Positions 24,327-31,796 of a stretch of DNA of 33,424 nt are shown one piece after another. This DNA comes from Lachnospiraceae bacterium (GTDB lineage: Bacteria > Bacillota > Clostridia > Lachnospirales > Lachnospiraceae), in contig JAAVZR010000006.1 of the NCBI GenBank assembly GCA_022791755.1, positions 1-33,424 on the forward strand. The letters run 5' to 3'. The position numbers and the translations under genes were made by a program. The notes under the pieces are model-generated. The model searched no databases. It saw only the letters and a program-made list of their open reading frames with translations, and was not told the origin of the DNA. How positions within the stretch are numbered: the first letter of the stretch is position 1; the number at the start of each line of letters is the position of its first letter.

Positions 24327-25621
24327 CAGCCGCCTCCGTCTGCCCGCTTCTTACTTTCCCGAATCACCCGGTCCATATTCCAATACTCAAAGTTCCCAAA
24401 CCTCCCATTGAGCACAATTCCCTGCGTTCCGAAATACTCCCGGATCCGTTCCATATTTTCCCGGTGATTCAGGTCATAAATCACATAGGCGTAGGGGTGT
24501 CTGGTCAGGTTCACCAGCTCCATATCTTCTCTGTGCCGGATGAATCCGATTTTTTGCAGTCCCTCTTCGATACGCTCTCTCAGCGCCTGATCGGAAAGAC
24601 TGTCCGTATAATCTCCCTGACGGTATGTAATCTCCACCATATAGGTGGCGCTGCCGCTCTCATATGCCTTTCCGAGGAAATCCATCTTTGATATTCTGTG
24701 GAAAATAATTTCTTTCTCGGGGTTCATAAATGCAAAATGCTCCCCGCTCAGATCTTCTTTTGTCCTTACAAATGCGATTATGATCGAATTGTAGCGCAGG
24801 CCGTCCACACACTTTTGGACTTCATCGGGCACATCGTACACCTGCGCCAGTTCCTGTACGGGGATCGTGCTCATGAGACGCTGGGCCTGGATGGTTTCTC
24901 CGTTGACCGTGACTTCAAAACAGCCCTCTTGCCGCTTCACCGATGTGATATTCTGGGCGCAGCGAAGCCGGCATTTGGGACCCAGTTTTTTCATAAAACC
25001 CTGCACCACCGCCTCGATTCCGCCTGCGGCCGGATAGCTGAAGTACAGCTGATGGACATAGCCGTCCACGGTCTCTCCCGATGCGCTTCGCAGGATTTCT
25101 TCTTGGGTGGGCCTGGGGATCCGGTCCACCATCTGCGTGTCCATGAAGCAGGGATCATACTTCCAGATCTTCTCATTGTAGGGCCGCAGATATGTATTGG
25201 TGATCCCTTCTCCGAAGGTCTTTAAAAAGAATTGCAGCATGTTGCCGGCCGGATACTCTTCATATGGATTGTGGACAAAATTCGTCACGCAGTATTCCAG
25301 ATCTTCCTTTGGCAGCTTGGAGAGATCGTTTTCAAAGGGATACTGCACATATTGTCCTTTATAGATGATCTGATTGGAACGTCGCAAATCGTTTTTTTCT
25401 TCCAGCACGGAGAGCATCAGCGACAGCATCTCTTTGTCTTTGGAAAACAGGATATGAGGACCGATATCGTAGGTATATCCGTCCTTTACAAGGCTCCGGC
25501 AGAGGCCGCCTGGCCGTTCCTCCCTTTCCAAAATCAGAATCTCGTCGAGCTCTGTTTGCTCTTGTAAAAAGTACGCGGCACTGATTGCCGACAGCCCGCC
25601 TCCCAGTATGACCTGCTTCAT
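24326..25621 (-). CDS. FAD-dependent UDP-galactopyranose mutase-like protein
   Basis: A 431-residue flavoprotein. The FAD dinucleotide motif is ILGGGLSAISAAYFL (5-19), followed by the acidic ILEREERPGGLCRS, and the C-terminal FAD contact is RFGNFEYWNMDRVI. The overall plan matches the amine-oxidase-fold UDP-galactopyranose mutase-like group seen in polysaccharide clusters. It could interconvert pyranose and furanose forms of a nucleotide-sugar. However, the closest protoporphyrinogen-oxidase-like relatives have no known substrate, so the reaction is an inference. It sits between two GT2 genes with a 1-base overlap downstream. The ATG at 25621 has GGAGG six bases upstream. Confidence 0.78.
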   Translation of the reverse strand: MKQVILGGGLSAISAAYFLQEQTELDEILILEREERPGGLCRSLVKDGYTYDIGPHILFSKDKEMLSLMLSVLEEKNDLRRSNQIIYKGQYVQYPFENDLSKLPKEDLEYCVTNFVHNPYEEYPAGNMLQFFLKTFGEGITNTYLRPYNEKIWKYDPCFMDTQMVDRIPRPTQEEILRSASGETVDGYVHQLYFSYPAAGGIEAVVQGFMKKLGPKCRLRCAQNITSVKRQEGCFEVTVNGETIQAQRLMSTIPVQELAQVYDVPDEVQKCVDGLRYNSIIIAFVRTKEDLSGEHFAFMNPEKEIIFHRISKMDFLGKAYESGSATYMVEITYRQGDYTDSLSDQALRERIEEGLQKIGFIRHREDMELVNLTRHPYAYVIYDLNHRENMERIREYFGTQGIVLNGRFGNFEYWNMDRVIRESKKRADGGG

Positions 25622-25639
25622 CTCAGTCCTCCCTGTTTT

Positions 25640-26968
25640 CTATAGATAAGACGGTATCGTCCGTCCCACATTGCAGATATATATTCGTTCTGCCTCCACC
25701 CCCAGCCCGGTCAGCTGCTCCCGGATTTCCCGGGAATAGAGCTTGGAGGCGACGATCACCAGCCGGCCTGCCTTTTCTGTCAGTTCTGAAGGGCTGATCA
25801 CCGGTATGCCATTCAGGGATGCGCCCCATTTTGTTTCTGCATTATCGCAGAAGGCTTCCGTCTTGTCTCGGTTATGGGCCCTCAGCCAGGCCAGCAGATT
25901 TGTCCCGTCGCTGCCGGCGCCGAAGATAATATTTTTCTCCCGGCCGTCCACGGCCCGGCATAGTGCCTGCCGGTTCTTTTCTTTATCGTGTTCTTTTTCT
26001 TTCTGGTACGTCTCGTACGCTTGCGGCGAATCCACGACTGCCAGAACTCCCGGCCACTCTTCTTCGGTGAAGAGCTCCTGGCAGAGGGCGCCGTTCTCAT
26101 AGGCTTTTCTCATATCCTGGTGAAAGGTCTCTGCAAATTCATTCCGGTATCTTTGTGCCAGCAGTTCGTAGCTGCATTCATAGGAACGATACATGCCCCG
26201 GCAGATTCCGGCCAGCGTCCGTTCTGTCAGTCCCGGGCCGGCGGCGATTCGTTCCATGCCAAAGCGGTATTCTCCCGGCATCTCACGGACTTTGTCGCTC
26301 TGGTGCACCGAGGAATAGGGATTATCCCGCCGGTAGTGGTACAGATAATCGGGTATCAGGTATGCCGTCCTGGCACAGGCAAAGACTTGCAGCCAGAAGC
26401 CCACATCCTGAAATGCTGCTCCGGGTGTCTCATTGTGCCGGATGCCGAACTCTCTCAGAAAGGATTTCTTATAAATCCCTGTCCAGGTATACATATCCCA
26501 GCCGAAATAGCGTCCGCTTTCCTGTAGATCTACCACATGGCCGTAATCTCTTCTGTCCAGGGAGATGGCTTTGAGAGCAAAGATGCGTTCGGCTCCGTTT
26601 CCTGTAAATGCCCGGTAATTGGCTTTTACCAGATCCGTGTCATAGCGGACCGCACAGTGATAGAGCCGCTCAAACATATCCGGCGCCACATAATCGTCCG
26701 ATTCCACGATCCCGATATACGGCCCTTGCGCCTGTTCCACTCCCAGGTTTTTGGCATAGCCGGTGCTATGTTTTTCATCTTCCAGAATCCTCACCCGCGG
26801 ATCCTGCCGGGCGTATTCTTCCAGAATCTCCCGGGTCCCGTCGCCGGACGCCGCGTCCACACAGAGGATCTCTATCTCTTTTAGCGTCTGATGAATCAGG
26901 CTGTCCATACATTCCCGGATATATGGAGCTACATTATAAGTCGGTACTATGATGCTGACTTTGCACAT
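25640..26968 (-). CDS. Glycosyltransferase family 2 with C-terminal Rossmann-like domain
   Basis: A 442-residue GT2 transferase: VSIIVPTYNVAPYIREC, EILCVDAASGDGTREIL, VESDDYVAPDMFERLY, then RHNETPGAAFQDVGFW and YRRDNPYSS. Residues 344-442 (EKNIIFGAGSDGTNLLAWL, FCDN) are the shared GxGxxG domain. It is very similar in layout and motifs to the genes at 20027 and 26980, so these three arose by duplication and probably add related sugars. The ATG at 26968 has AAAGGAG six bases upstream. Confidence 0.86.
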   Translation of the reverse strand: MCKVSIIVPTYNVAPYIRECMDSLIHQTLKEIEILCVDAASGDGTREILEEYARQDPRVRILEDEKHSTGYAKNLGVEQAQGPYIGIVESDDYVAPDMFERLYHCAVRYDTDLVKANYRAFTGNGAERIFALKAISLDRRDYGHVVDLQESGRYFGWDMYTWTGIYKKSFLREFGIRHNETPGAAFQDVGFWLQVFACARTAYLIPDYLYHYRRDNPYSSVHQSDKVREMPGEYRFGMERIAAGPGLTERTLAGICRGMYRSYECSYELLAQRYRNEFAETFHQDMRKAYENGALCQELFTEEEWPGVLAVVDSPQAYETYQKEKEHDKEKNRQALCRAVDGREKNIIFGAGSDGTNLLAWLRAHNRDKTEAFCDNAETKWGASLNGIPVISPSELTEKAGRLVIVASKLYSREIREQLTGLGVEAERIYICNVGRTIPSYL

Positions 26969-26979
26969 CTCTCACTCCT

Positions 26980-28275
26980 TTAGCACAGTGCGCCTGCGAT
27001 GATTTTCTCTTCCAGGACGCCTGCTTTTATCAGCTGTCTTTGAATCTCTGCTTCATAATTCAGGCTTGTAATCACATATCCGCAGCCTGGCCAGCGCTTC
27101 TTTGCTTCTTCCGGCGAGACCAGCGGAATTCCGAACAGTCTTCCTTTTTGCAGCTTTGGGTTGTTATCTGCGATACACACGATTTTTCCGGCCTCTCCCC
27201 GCTCTCTCATATAGGACAGAAAACGAATGCCGTCGCTGCCGCATCCAAACTGAATGACGCGTTTTTCCTGCCTAAGGAAATCCCAAAGCGCCTGCTGCCC
27301 TTGGCGAATCTGTTCCACAAAGGTTTTGGGGGAGGCGAGGAGCTGCTTTCGCTGTTCTCTCTGTTTTGGGGAAAAGAACTCTTCTGTCATCTCTCCTCTG
27401 TCCCTATGCTCCTGCAATTCCCGGCAAAAGCGTTCTGCAAAGGGGAGCTGCAATTCCTCACAGATCCGGTAAAGGGAGCCCATATAGCGCACATATTTCA
27501 TATAGGAATAAATCCCACGGTACTGGTCAAAGATTTTTTCTTCTTCCAGCCTCCTGCGGATAAAATCAAATTCGTCGCAGATCGCATAGGCTTTCTTTGG
27601 ATTGTGCACCGACGACCCCGGATTGTCCAGGCGGTAGCGGTAGCCGCTCACCGGTATGTACATCAGCCGCTCTGCCATGGCCGTCACCTGAAACCAGAAG
27701 CCGTTATCCTGGTAGGAGGCGCCGGGCGTCTCATTGTGCCAGATCCGGTTTCTCACCAGAAAGTCTTTTTTATATATTCCTGCCCAGGTGGACATATCGT
27801 TTAAAAAGAGGGCTTTCTCCTGTCTGGCCGACAGAATTCTGTCATAATGACCGGCCTGTCGTGCGGCCGGCTTATCCAGAAAAGTCCGCCCGGCTCCCGT
27901 TCCCCAGAACACCTGGTAATCGGCCCTGGCTGCATCGCAGTCTTTCTCTTTTGCTGCCAGAAAGAGCTTCTCATACATCTGCCGGTCTACGTAGTCGTCT
28001 GGCTCCAGGATCGCCACATATGCCCCGGAGGATTCCCGGACGCCCTGGTTATTGGCATACCCGGTACTTCCCTTATCGTCGTTTAGAAGCCGCACCCGCT
28101 TATCCCGGCGCGCGTACTCTTTAATGATCTCTCTGGTCCCGTCTGTGGAGCGGGCGTCTACACACAGGATCTCGATCTCCTGAAGCGTCTGGTTTACCGC
28201 GCTTTCCAGGCATTCACAGATGTAGTCTCTCACGTTCAGCGAGGGAATGATAATCGACACTTTTACTGTTTCCAT
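26980..28275 (-). CDS. Glycosyltransferase family 2 with C-terminal Rossmann-like domain
   Basis: A 431-residue GT2 transferase, third member of the paralogous trio: VSIIIPSLNVRDYICEC, EILCVDARSTDGTREII, LEPDDYVDRQMYEKL, WHNETPGASYQDNGFW, YRLDNPGSSVHN. The shared GxGxxG domain occupies residues 338-431 (KRVIQFGCGSDGIRFLSYM, IADNN). The ATG at 28275 was chosen because it follows AGGAAAGGGG and begins just before the GT2 core strand. A GTG 87 bases earlier would overlap the end of the GT32-like gene. Confidence 0.85.
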   Translation of the reverse strand: METVKVSIIIPSLNVRDYICECLESAVNQTLQEIEILCVDARSTDGTREIIKEYARRDKRVRLLNDDKGSTGYANNQGVRESSGAYVAILEPDDYVDRQMYEKLFLAAKEKDCDAARADYQVFWGTGAGRTFLDKPAARQAGHYDRILSARQEKALFLNDMSTWAGIYKKDFLVRNRIWHNETPGASYQDNGFWFQVTAMAERLMYIPVSGYRYRLDNPGSSVHNPKKAYAICDEFDFIRRRLEEEKIFDQYRGIYSYMKYVRYMGSLYRICEELQLPFAERFCRELQEHRDRGEMTEEFFSPKQREQRKQLLASPKTFVEQIRQGQQALWDFLRQEKRVIQFGCGSDGIRFLSYMRERGEAGKIVCIADNNPKLQKGRLFGIPLVSPEEAKKRWPGCGYVITSLNYEAEIQRQLIKAGVLEEKIIAGALC

Positions 28276-28286
28276 GGTCCCCTTTC

Positions 28287-29381
28287 CTATGGCTGCCGAA
28301 AATACCGCCGGACCAGCTCTCCGGTTCTCCTCTGTTCTTCCTTTTGTGCTTCTGACACCCACGACCAGTTAAAGTCATGGATTCCCAGCGTCTGCTCCCG
28401 GACGTAAATCTCTTTTGTCACAGAGCTTTTTACATGAAAATAATAGGAGGGCAGCACAGTCAGTCCTTCCACGTTCTGCACCCGGTTTTCCGGCCGCAGT
28501 CCCCGCTCATAGAGAGGGGTGGTCTCATAAAAGCCGCAGGTCAGTTTGTTGATCGTTCCTTCTGATCCCCGGAACTCATACCGGCTTCTGAAATCCAGGA
28601 TTTCTTTTAAAATCCCCAGGCCTTTGACGCTGCCGCTGCCTCCTCCGAAATTCACCATGGGGTATTCCTCAAAGCTGGTAAATCCTTTCAGATACAACAG
28701 CTCGTCGATGTTTCCCACCAGCTCCACGTCTGTGTCAAAGTAGAGGCCGCCGTAGTGATAGAGCAGGTCGATCCTGGCATAGTCCGGGACATAGCCGTAG
28801 CGGCCCATTTCATAGGCCTGCGCCATGTAGGGGTTCTTTTTTACGTCGTAGTTATCCTCGTTCCACCGGACGATCTCATAGCCGGGGCACCATTTCTTCC
28901 AGCTGTCTATGCATCTTCTGCTTTTCTCAGAAATGGGGCCGCGGCCAAACCAGCAATAGTGGATCACCTGGGGAATCTGGGGTTTTGCGTGTTGGTATGC
29001 ACGAAAACCGCCTTCCTGCGCAGGAAACATAAAGGCCGCGACAAAGCAGTCCGCTGCGCAGTCTTCCATTGCCTCCAGCTCATCCACTGCCTCTGCGAAA
29101 TAGCTGGAGGTGATCAGGATCCGGCATCCCTGGTCTCTCCACCGGACCATGGATGACGGGGGGCGAACTAAGTGGCTCTTTTTTCCCACAGGGATCTCTC
29201 TGCCCCATTTCTTTTCGTCTTTATCAATCAGGCCGCATACCTGGTCTTCCAGGCCATACTCCCGCAGCAGATAGGGAATACATGTATGAAAAAATGTGCC
29301 CAGTCCCCATAGGACGATCTGCTTTTTTTCTTCCCTGGTCCTGCGCGCAAATTCTTCAAAGTCCACATTCCATATCTTCAT
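28287..29381 (-). CDS. GT32-like glycosyltransferase (DxD sugar-binding region) with N-terminal Rossmann-like domain
   Basis: A 364-residue protein. Residues about 20-118 (KQIVLWGLGTFFHTCIPYLL, GLIDKDEK, ILITSSYF) are the shared small nucleotide-binding domain, here at the N-terminus. From about 133 it is a GT32/Gly_transf_sug type transferase: IPQVIHYCWFGRGPI, then YVPDYARIDLLYHYGGLYFDTDVE split by the DxD motif DTD. This type transfers hexoses such as mannose or galactose to a growing glycan. Its start lies 26 bases inside the previous gene, so the two are translationally coupled. The ATG has GGAGGTG ten bases upstream. Confidence 0.85.
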   Translation of the reverse strand: MKIWNVDFEEFARRTREEKKQIVLWGLGTFFHTCIPYLLREYGLEDQVCGLIDKDEKKWGREIPVGKKSHLVRPPSSMVRWRDQGCRILITSSYFAEAVDELEAMEDCAADCFVAAFMFPAQEGGFRAYQHAKPQIPQVIHYCWFGRGPISEKSRRCIDSWKKWCPGYEIVRWNEDNYDVKKNPYMAQAYEMGRYGYVPDYARIDLLYHYGGLYFDTDVELVGNIDELLYLKGFTSFEEYPMVNFGGGSGSVKGLGILKEILDFRSRYEFRGSEGTINKLTCGFYETTPLYERGLRPENRVQNVEGLTVLPSYYFHVKSSVTKEIYVREQTLGIHDFNWSWVSEAQKEEQRRTGELVRRYFRQP

Positions 29382-30711
29382 CCTGGCACAACACCTCCGT
29401 ATTCTGGATCATGACCGGTTTTCCGGTCTGCTTATACAGTTCTACCACGCTGCTCATATCACCATAATACGCATCTGACCAGGTGATCGCCCGGTACAGA
29501 TCCGGGGAGTCGTCAAAAATGCCCCAGCCTCCTTCCCGGTACTCTTGCTCGATCTGTTCATATTCTGCCAGAAGCCCGGGCCGCATCGACCGCAGGGTGC
29601 TTTTGAGAAGAGGGTGGGGACGCCACAGCAGGACCGTGTCTTCCTGCGTCTGAAGTACCCGAAACACATCCCGGATCTTTGCGAGCATCTTTTCCTGTTG
29701 CTTCAGCATACTGCTGACGGTGGTATTGTAGAAAATCACCTTTTTTACGCTGCCGTCGGGCCGGCGTATCTGGTTTTTCCATTCTTCCGGGAGTTCGTAT
29801 TCGTCTCGTTTTGCGCTTCGGACTTTGTCAAATTTGGGGCTTCCCAGCGCTGTGATCTTTTCTTCTATGTCGCCAAACTTCCCCTGGCAGTGATTTTCTT
29901 TTTCAAATCTGCGGAGTTCTTCGATGTATCTCTTTCGCACTTTTTCTGACTGGACCACCACCTTGTGGGCGCACAAAATCCCCGGAGCCACACAGAAGTG
30001 GTCTTCCACTTCGTCGTCGATGGCTATAAAATAAGGAATATACACTAATAAATCTGTGAAGCTGCGCAGTCTGGGGGCATAAAAATCGGGATGAACCGTT
30101 GTCACATAGTTCCAGTCGTCATAGGGATTATGTATGTAGATCGCATCCGGCCGGCGTCTGGCGATATCGTACTCTTTCCATGATACCACCGGTACATAAT
30201 CGGGGTATTCTCCGCCTTCGTAATGCATCTCTCCCAGAGAACCGTCGGCCTTTTTATCGTAGTAGGGGATCGGCACCACATAGGCGTCGCAGTCCGCATC
30301 TTCTGCGGCCGCCTGCCACACGCTTTCCAGGCTATCCCACATGGAGGCTTTATAGGGCAGAAATACCACCTCTTTTTTTCCGCTTGGCAGACCGGAAATG
30401 ATTTTATTTTTTATGTCGGACAGCTGCTTTTGGATCTTTTTTGCCAGCTTCCGGCATGAGTGCAGTTCGTCGAGAGAGAGGCTCATCTGGTAGAGCGTCT
30501 CACAGTATTCCTCCAGAGCGCGGATGATTTCTTCCACCGGCTCTCCCAGGCTTTCCAGGGCGTTGCCTGCCTCCAGGGCTGCATTTTGGCAGTCGATCAG
30601 CACTTCGGCTGTGACGGGAACGCCGGCATTCATGTTTGTGGCTGTTAAGCGGTTTATCTGTTCCAGTGAGGCGATTATGTTAAGTATTTCTTTCTTTTCC
30701 TGCCTTCTCAT
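29356..30711 (-). CDS. CDP-glycerol glycerophosphotransferase-like (TagB/TarL family) protein
   Basis: A 451-residue protein. The first 110 residues are helical (possible coiled coil). The rest resembles the TagB/TarL family that transfers polyol-phosphate from CDP-glycerol or CDP-ribitol: VVFLPYKASMWDSLESVW, IYIHNPYDDWNYVT, GSPKFDKV, VLLWRPHPLL, and the late ITWSDAYYGDMSSVVELYKQ, where the SD and SS residues of the donor site lie. It follows the cytidylyltransferase gene by 11 bases, which fits a supplier-user pair. The ATG at 30711 follows AGAGGT; the upstream reading frame extension overlaps the previous gene and has no ribosome site. Confidence 0.8.
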   Translation of the reverse strand: MRRQEKKEILNIIASLEQINRLTATNMNAGVPVTAEVLIDCQNAALEAGNALESLGEPVEEIIRALEEYCETLYQMSLSLDELHSCRKLAKKIQKQLSDIKNKIISGLPSGKKEVVFLPYKASMWDSLESVWQAAAEDADCDAYVVPIPYYDKKADGSLGEMHYEGGEYPDYVPVVSWKEYDIARRRPDAIYIHNPYDDWNYVTTVHPDFYAPRLRSFTDLLVYIPYFIAIDDEVEDHFCVAPGILCAHKVVVQSEKVRKRYIEELRRFEKENHCQGKFGDIEEKITALGSPKFDKVRSAKRDEYELPEEWKNQIRRPDGSVKKVIFYNTTVSSMLKQQEKMLAKIRDVFRVLQTQEDTVLLWRPHPLLKSTLRSMRPGLLAEYEQIEQEYREGGWGIFDDSPDLYRAITWSDAYYGDMSSVVELYKQTGKPVMIQNTEVLCQDEDMECGL

Positions 30712-30722
30712 CCTGCGACCTC

Positions 30723-31439
30723 TTATATTCCAAATATTTGCTGGCCTTCCAGCGCTTCGTACAGGGCGCGGTAAATATAAAAATCCGCCGGTTCGGTGAT
30801 TTTCAGGTTGTTCTTGGTGCTGGCCACCAGGTGCATGGGTACATGATAGATACTGCACAGGTGGGCTGAGTCGATGGTCTTGATCCCGTCGCGCCGGGCT
30901 CTCTCGTACAGCTGTCGTATCTCTTTATAGGAAAAGGACTGGGGCGCCTTTGCCGTATACATCTGCTGTCTGGGCGGCACTTCGGATATGCTTTCTCCGT
31001 CCACGCTTCTGACTACGCTTTCTCTGGCTGGTTCTGACGTGATGGCGTTTCCGTATTTTCTGACTGCGTTAATGTTTTCCGTTATCAGGTCGCCGTTAAT
31101 CAGAGGGCGCACACCATCGTGGATCAGCACGATATCTGTCCGGGCGGCGCTGTCCTCCATGGCCAGAAGTCCGTTATAAATGGAATCATGGCCGGTCTCT
31201 CCTCCTGGCACGATGGTTGCCGCTTTTGTGATTCCGTATCTTTTCAGAAGCCCTTTGAGCTCCGAAATCCACTCGGCGATACAGACGATGACGATCCGGT
31301 CTACCTGGTCATGGTACTCGAAGTGCTCCAGCGTATAGATAATGATCGGTTTTCCGTGCATCTCCAGAAATTGTTTGGGCTTTGAGCGGGAATTCATTCT
31401 TTTTCCTGTCCCGCCTGCAAAAATCAGCGCTGTCACCAT
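30723..31439 (-). CDS. IspD/TarI-family cytidylyltransferase
   Basis: A 238-residue CTP-dependent nucleotidyltransferase. The CTP-binding loop is FAGGTGKRMNSRSKPKQF (7-24), and HDGVRPLI and the C-terminal ITEPADFYIYRAL are family segments. The family includes IspD (methylerythritol 4-phosphate) and TarI (ribitol 5-phosphate). The neighbouring TagB-like transferase argues for a polyol-phosphate such as CDP-ribitol or a related CDP-polyol. It is the first enzyme gene of the glycan operon, directly downstream of the omega-RNA-like region of the TnpB-like gene. The ATG at 31439 has AGGAGA nine bases upstream. Confidence 0.85.
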   Translation of the reverse strand: MVTALIFAGGTGKRMNSRSKPKQFLEMHGKPIIIYTLEHFEYHDQVDRIVIVCIAEWISELKGLLKRYGITKAATIVPGGETGHDSIYNGLLAMEDSAARTDIVLIHDGVRPLINGDLITENINAVRKYGNAITSEPARESVVRSVDGESISEVPPRQQMYTAKAPQSFSYKEIRQLYERARRDGIKTIDSAHLCSIYHVPMHLVASTKNNLKITEPADFYIYRALYEALEGQQIFGI

Positions 31440-31499
31440 CTTTGGCTGTCTCCTCTTTTTCCGTCTGTTCTGTTAAAATAAGGCATATTGGTCATTTTC

Positions 31500-31796
31500 C
31501 CGGATTTTCATCCGGCTCATGATGCGGTGTTTCCGCTTCGCTCCCTGCTACGTCAGGATGCTTCACACAGGCGGCAAGGCATCTGCCTGCCGTATTCCCA
31601 TCGCTTTAAGCCTGTTCGCAGGGTCCTGGCATACCCAATGCGCAGCGTCTGAAGGGACTGCCGTCCGCTTCCTTTGTCTGCCTTCTAATGCCGTATGTTG
31701 GATGTTTTTATCATAAACATTTTCCTGGTCCTTCCGGTAAAACCCCGGCTCATCGCCAGTGCTTATCCAGAAATCTGTTTTTATGATTTTGGTTAG
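31500..31796 (-). ncRNA. Hairpin-rich region in omega-RNA position downstream of the TnpB-like gene
   Basis: Directly after the TnpB-like stop codon lies about 300 bases with no gene and several clear hairpins on the minus strand: ATGTTT...AAACAT, CCTG-CGAA-CAGG, CGGCAGGC-AGAT-GCC(T)TGCCG (31572-31592), GCGG-AAACA-CCGC (31524-31536), and finally CCGGAT-GAAA-ATCCGG (31500-31515) with a GNRA-type tetraloop. TnpB guide RNAs (omega RNAs) come from this location, with the guide just after the last structured element. Here a guide would fall at about 31480-31499, upstream of the cytidylyltransferase gene. RNA ends are estimates. Confidence 0.55.
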
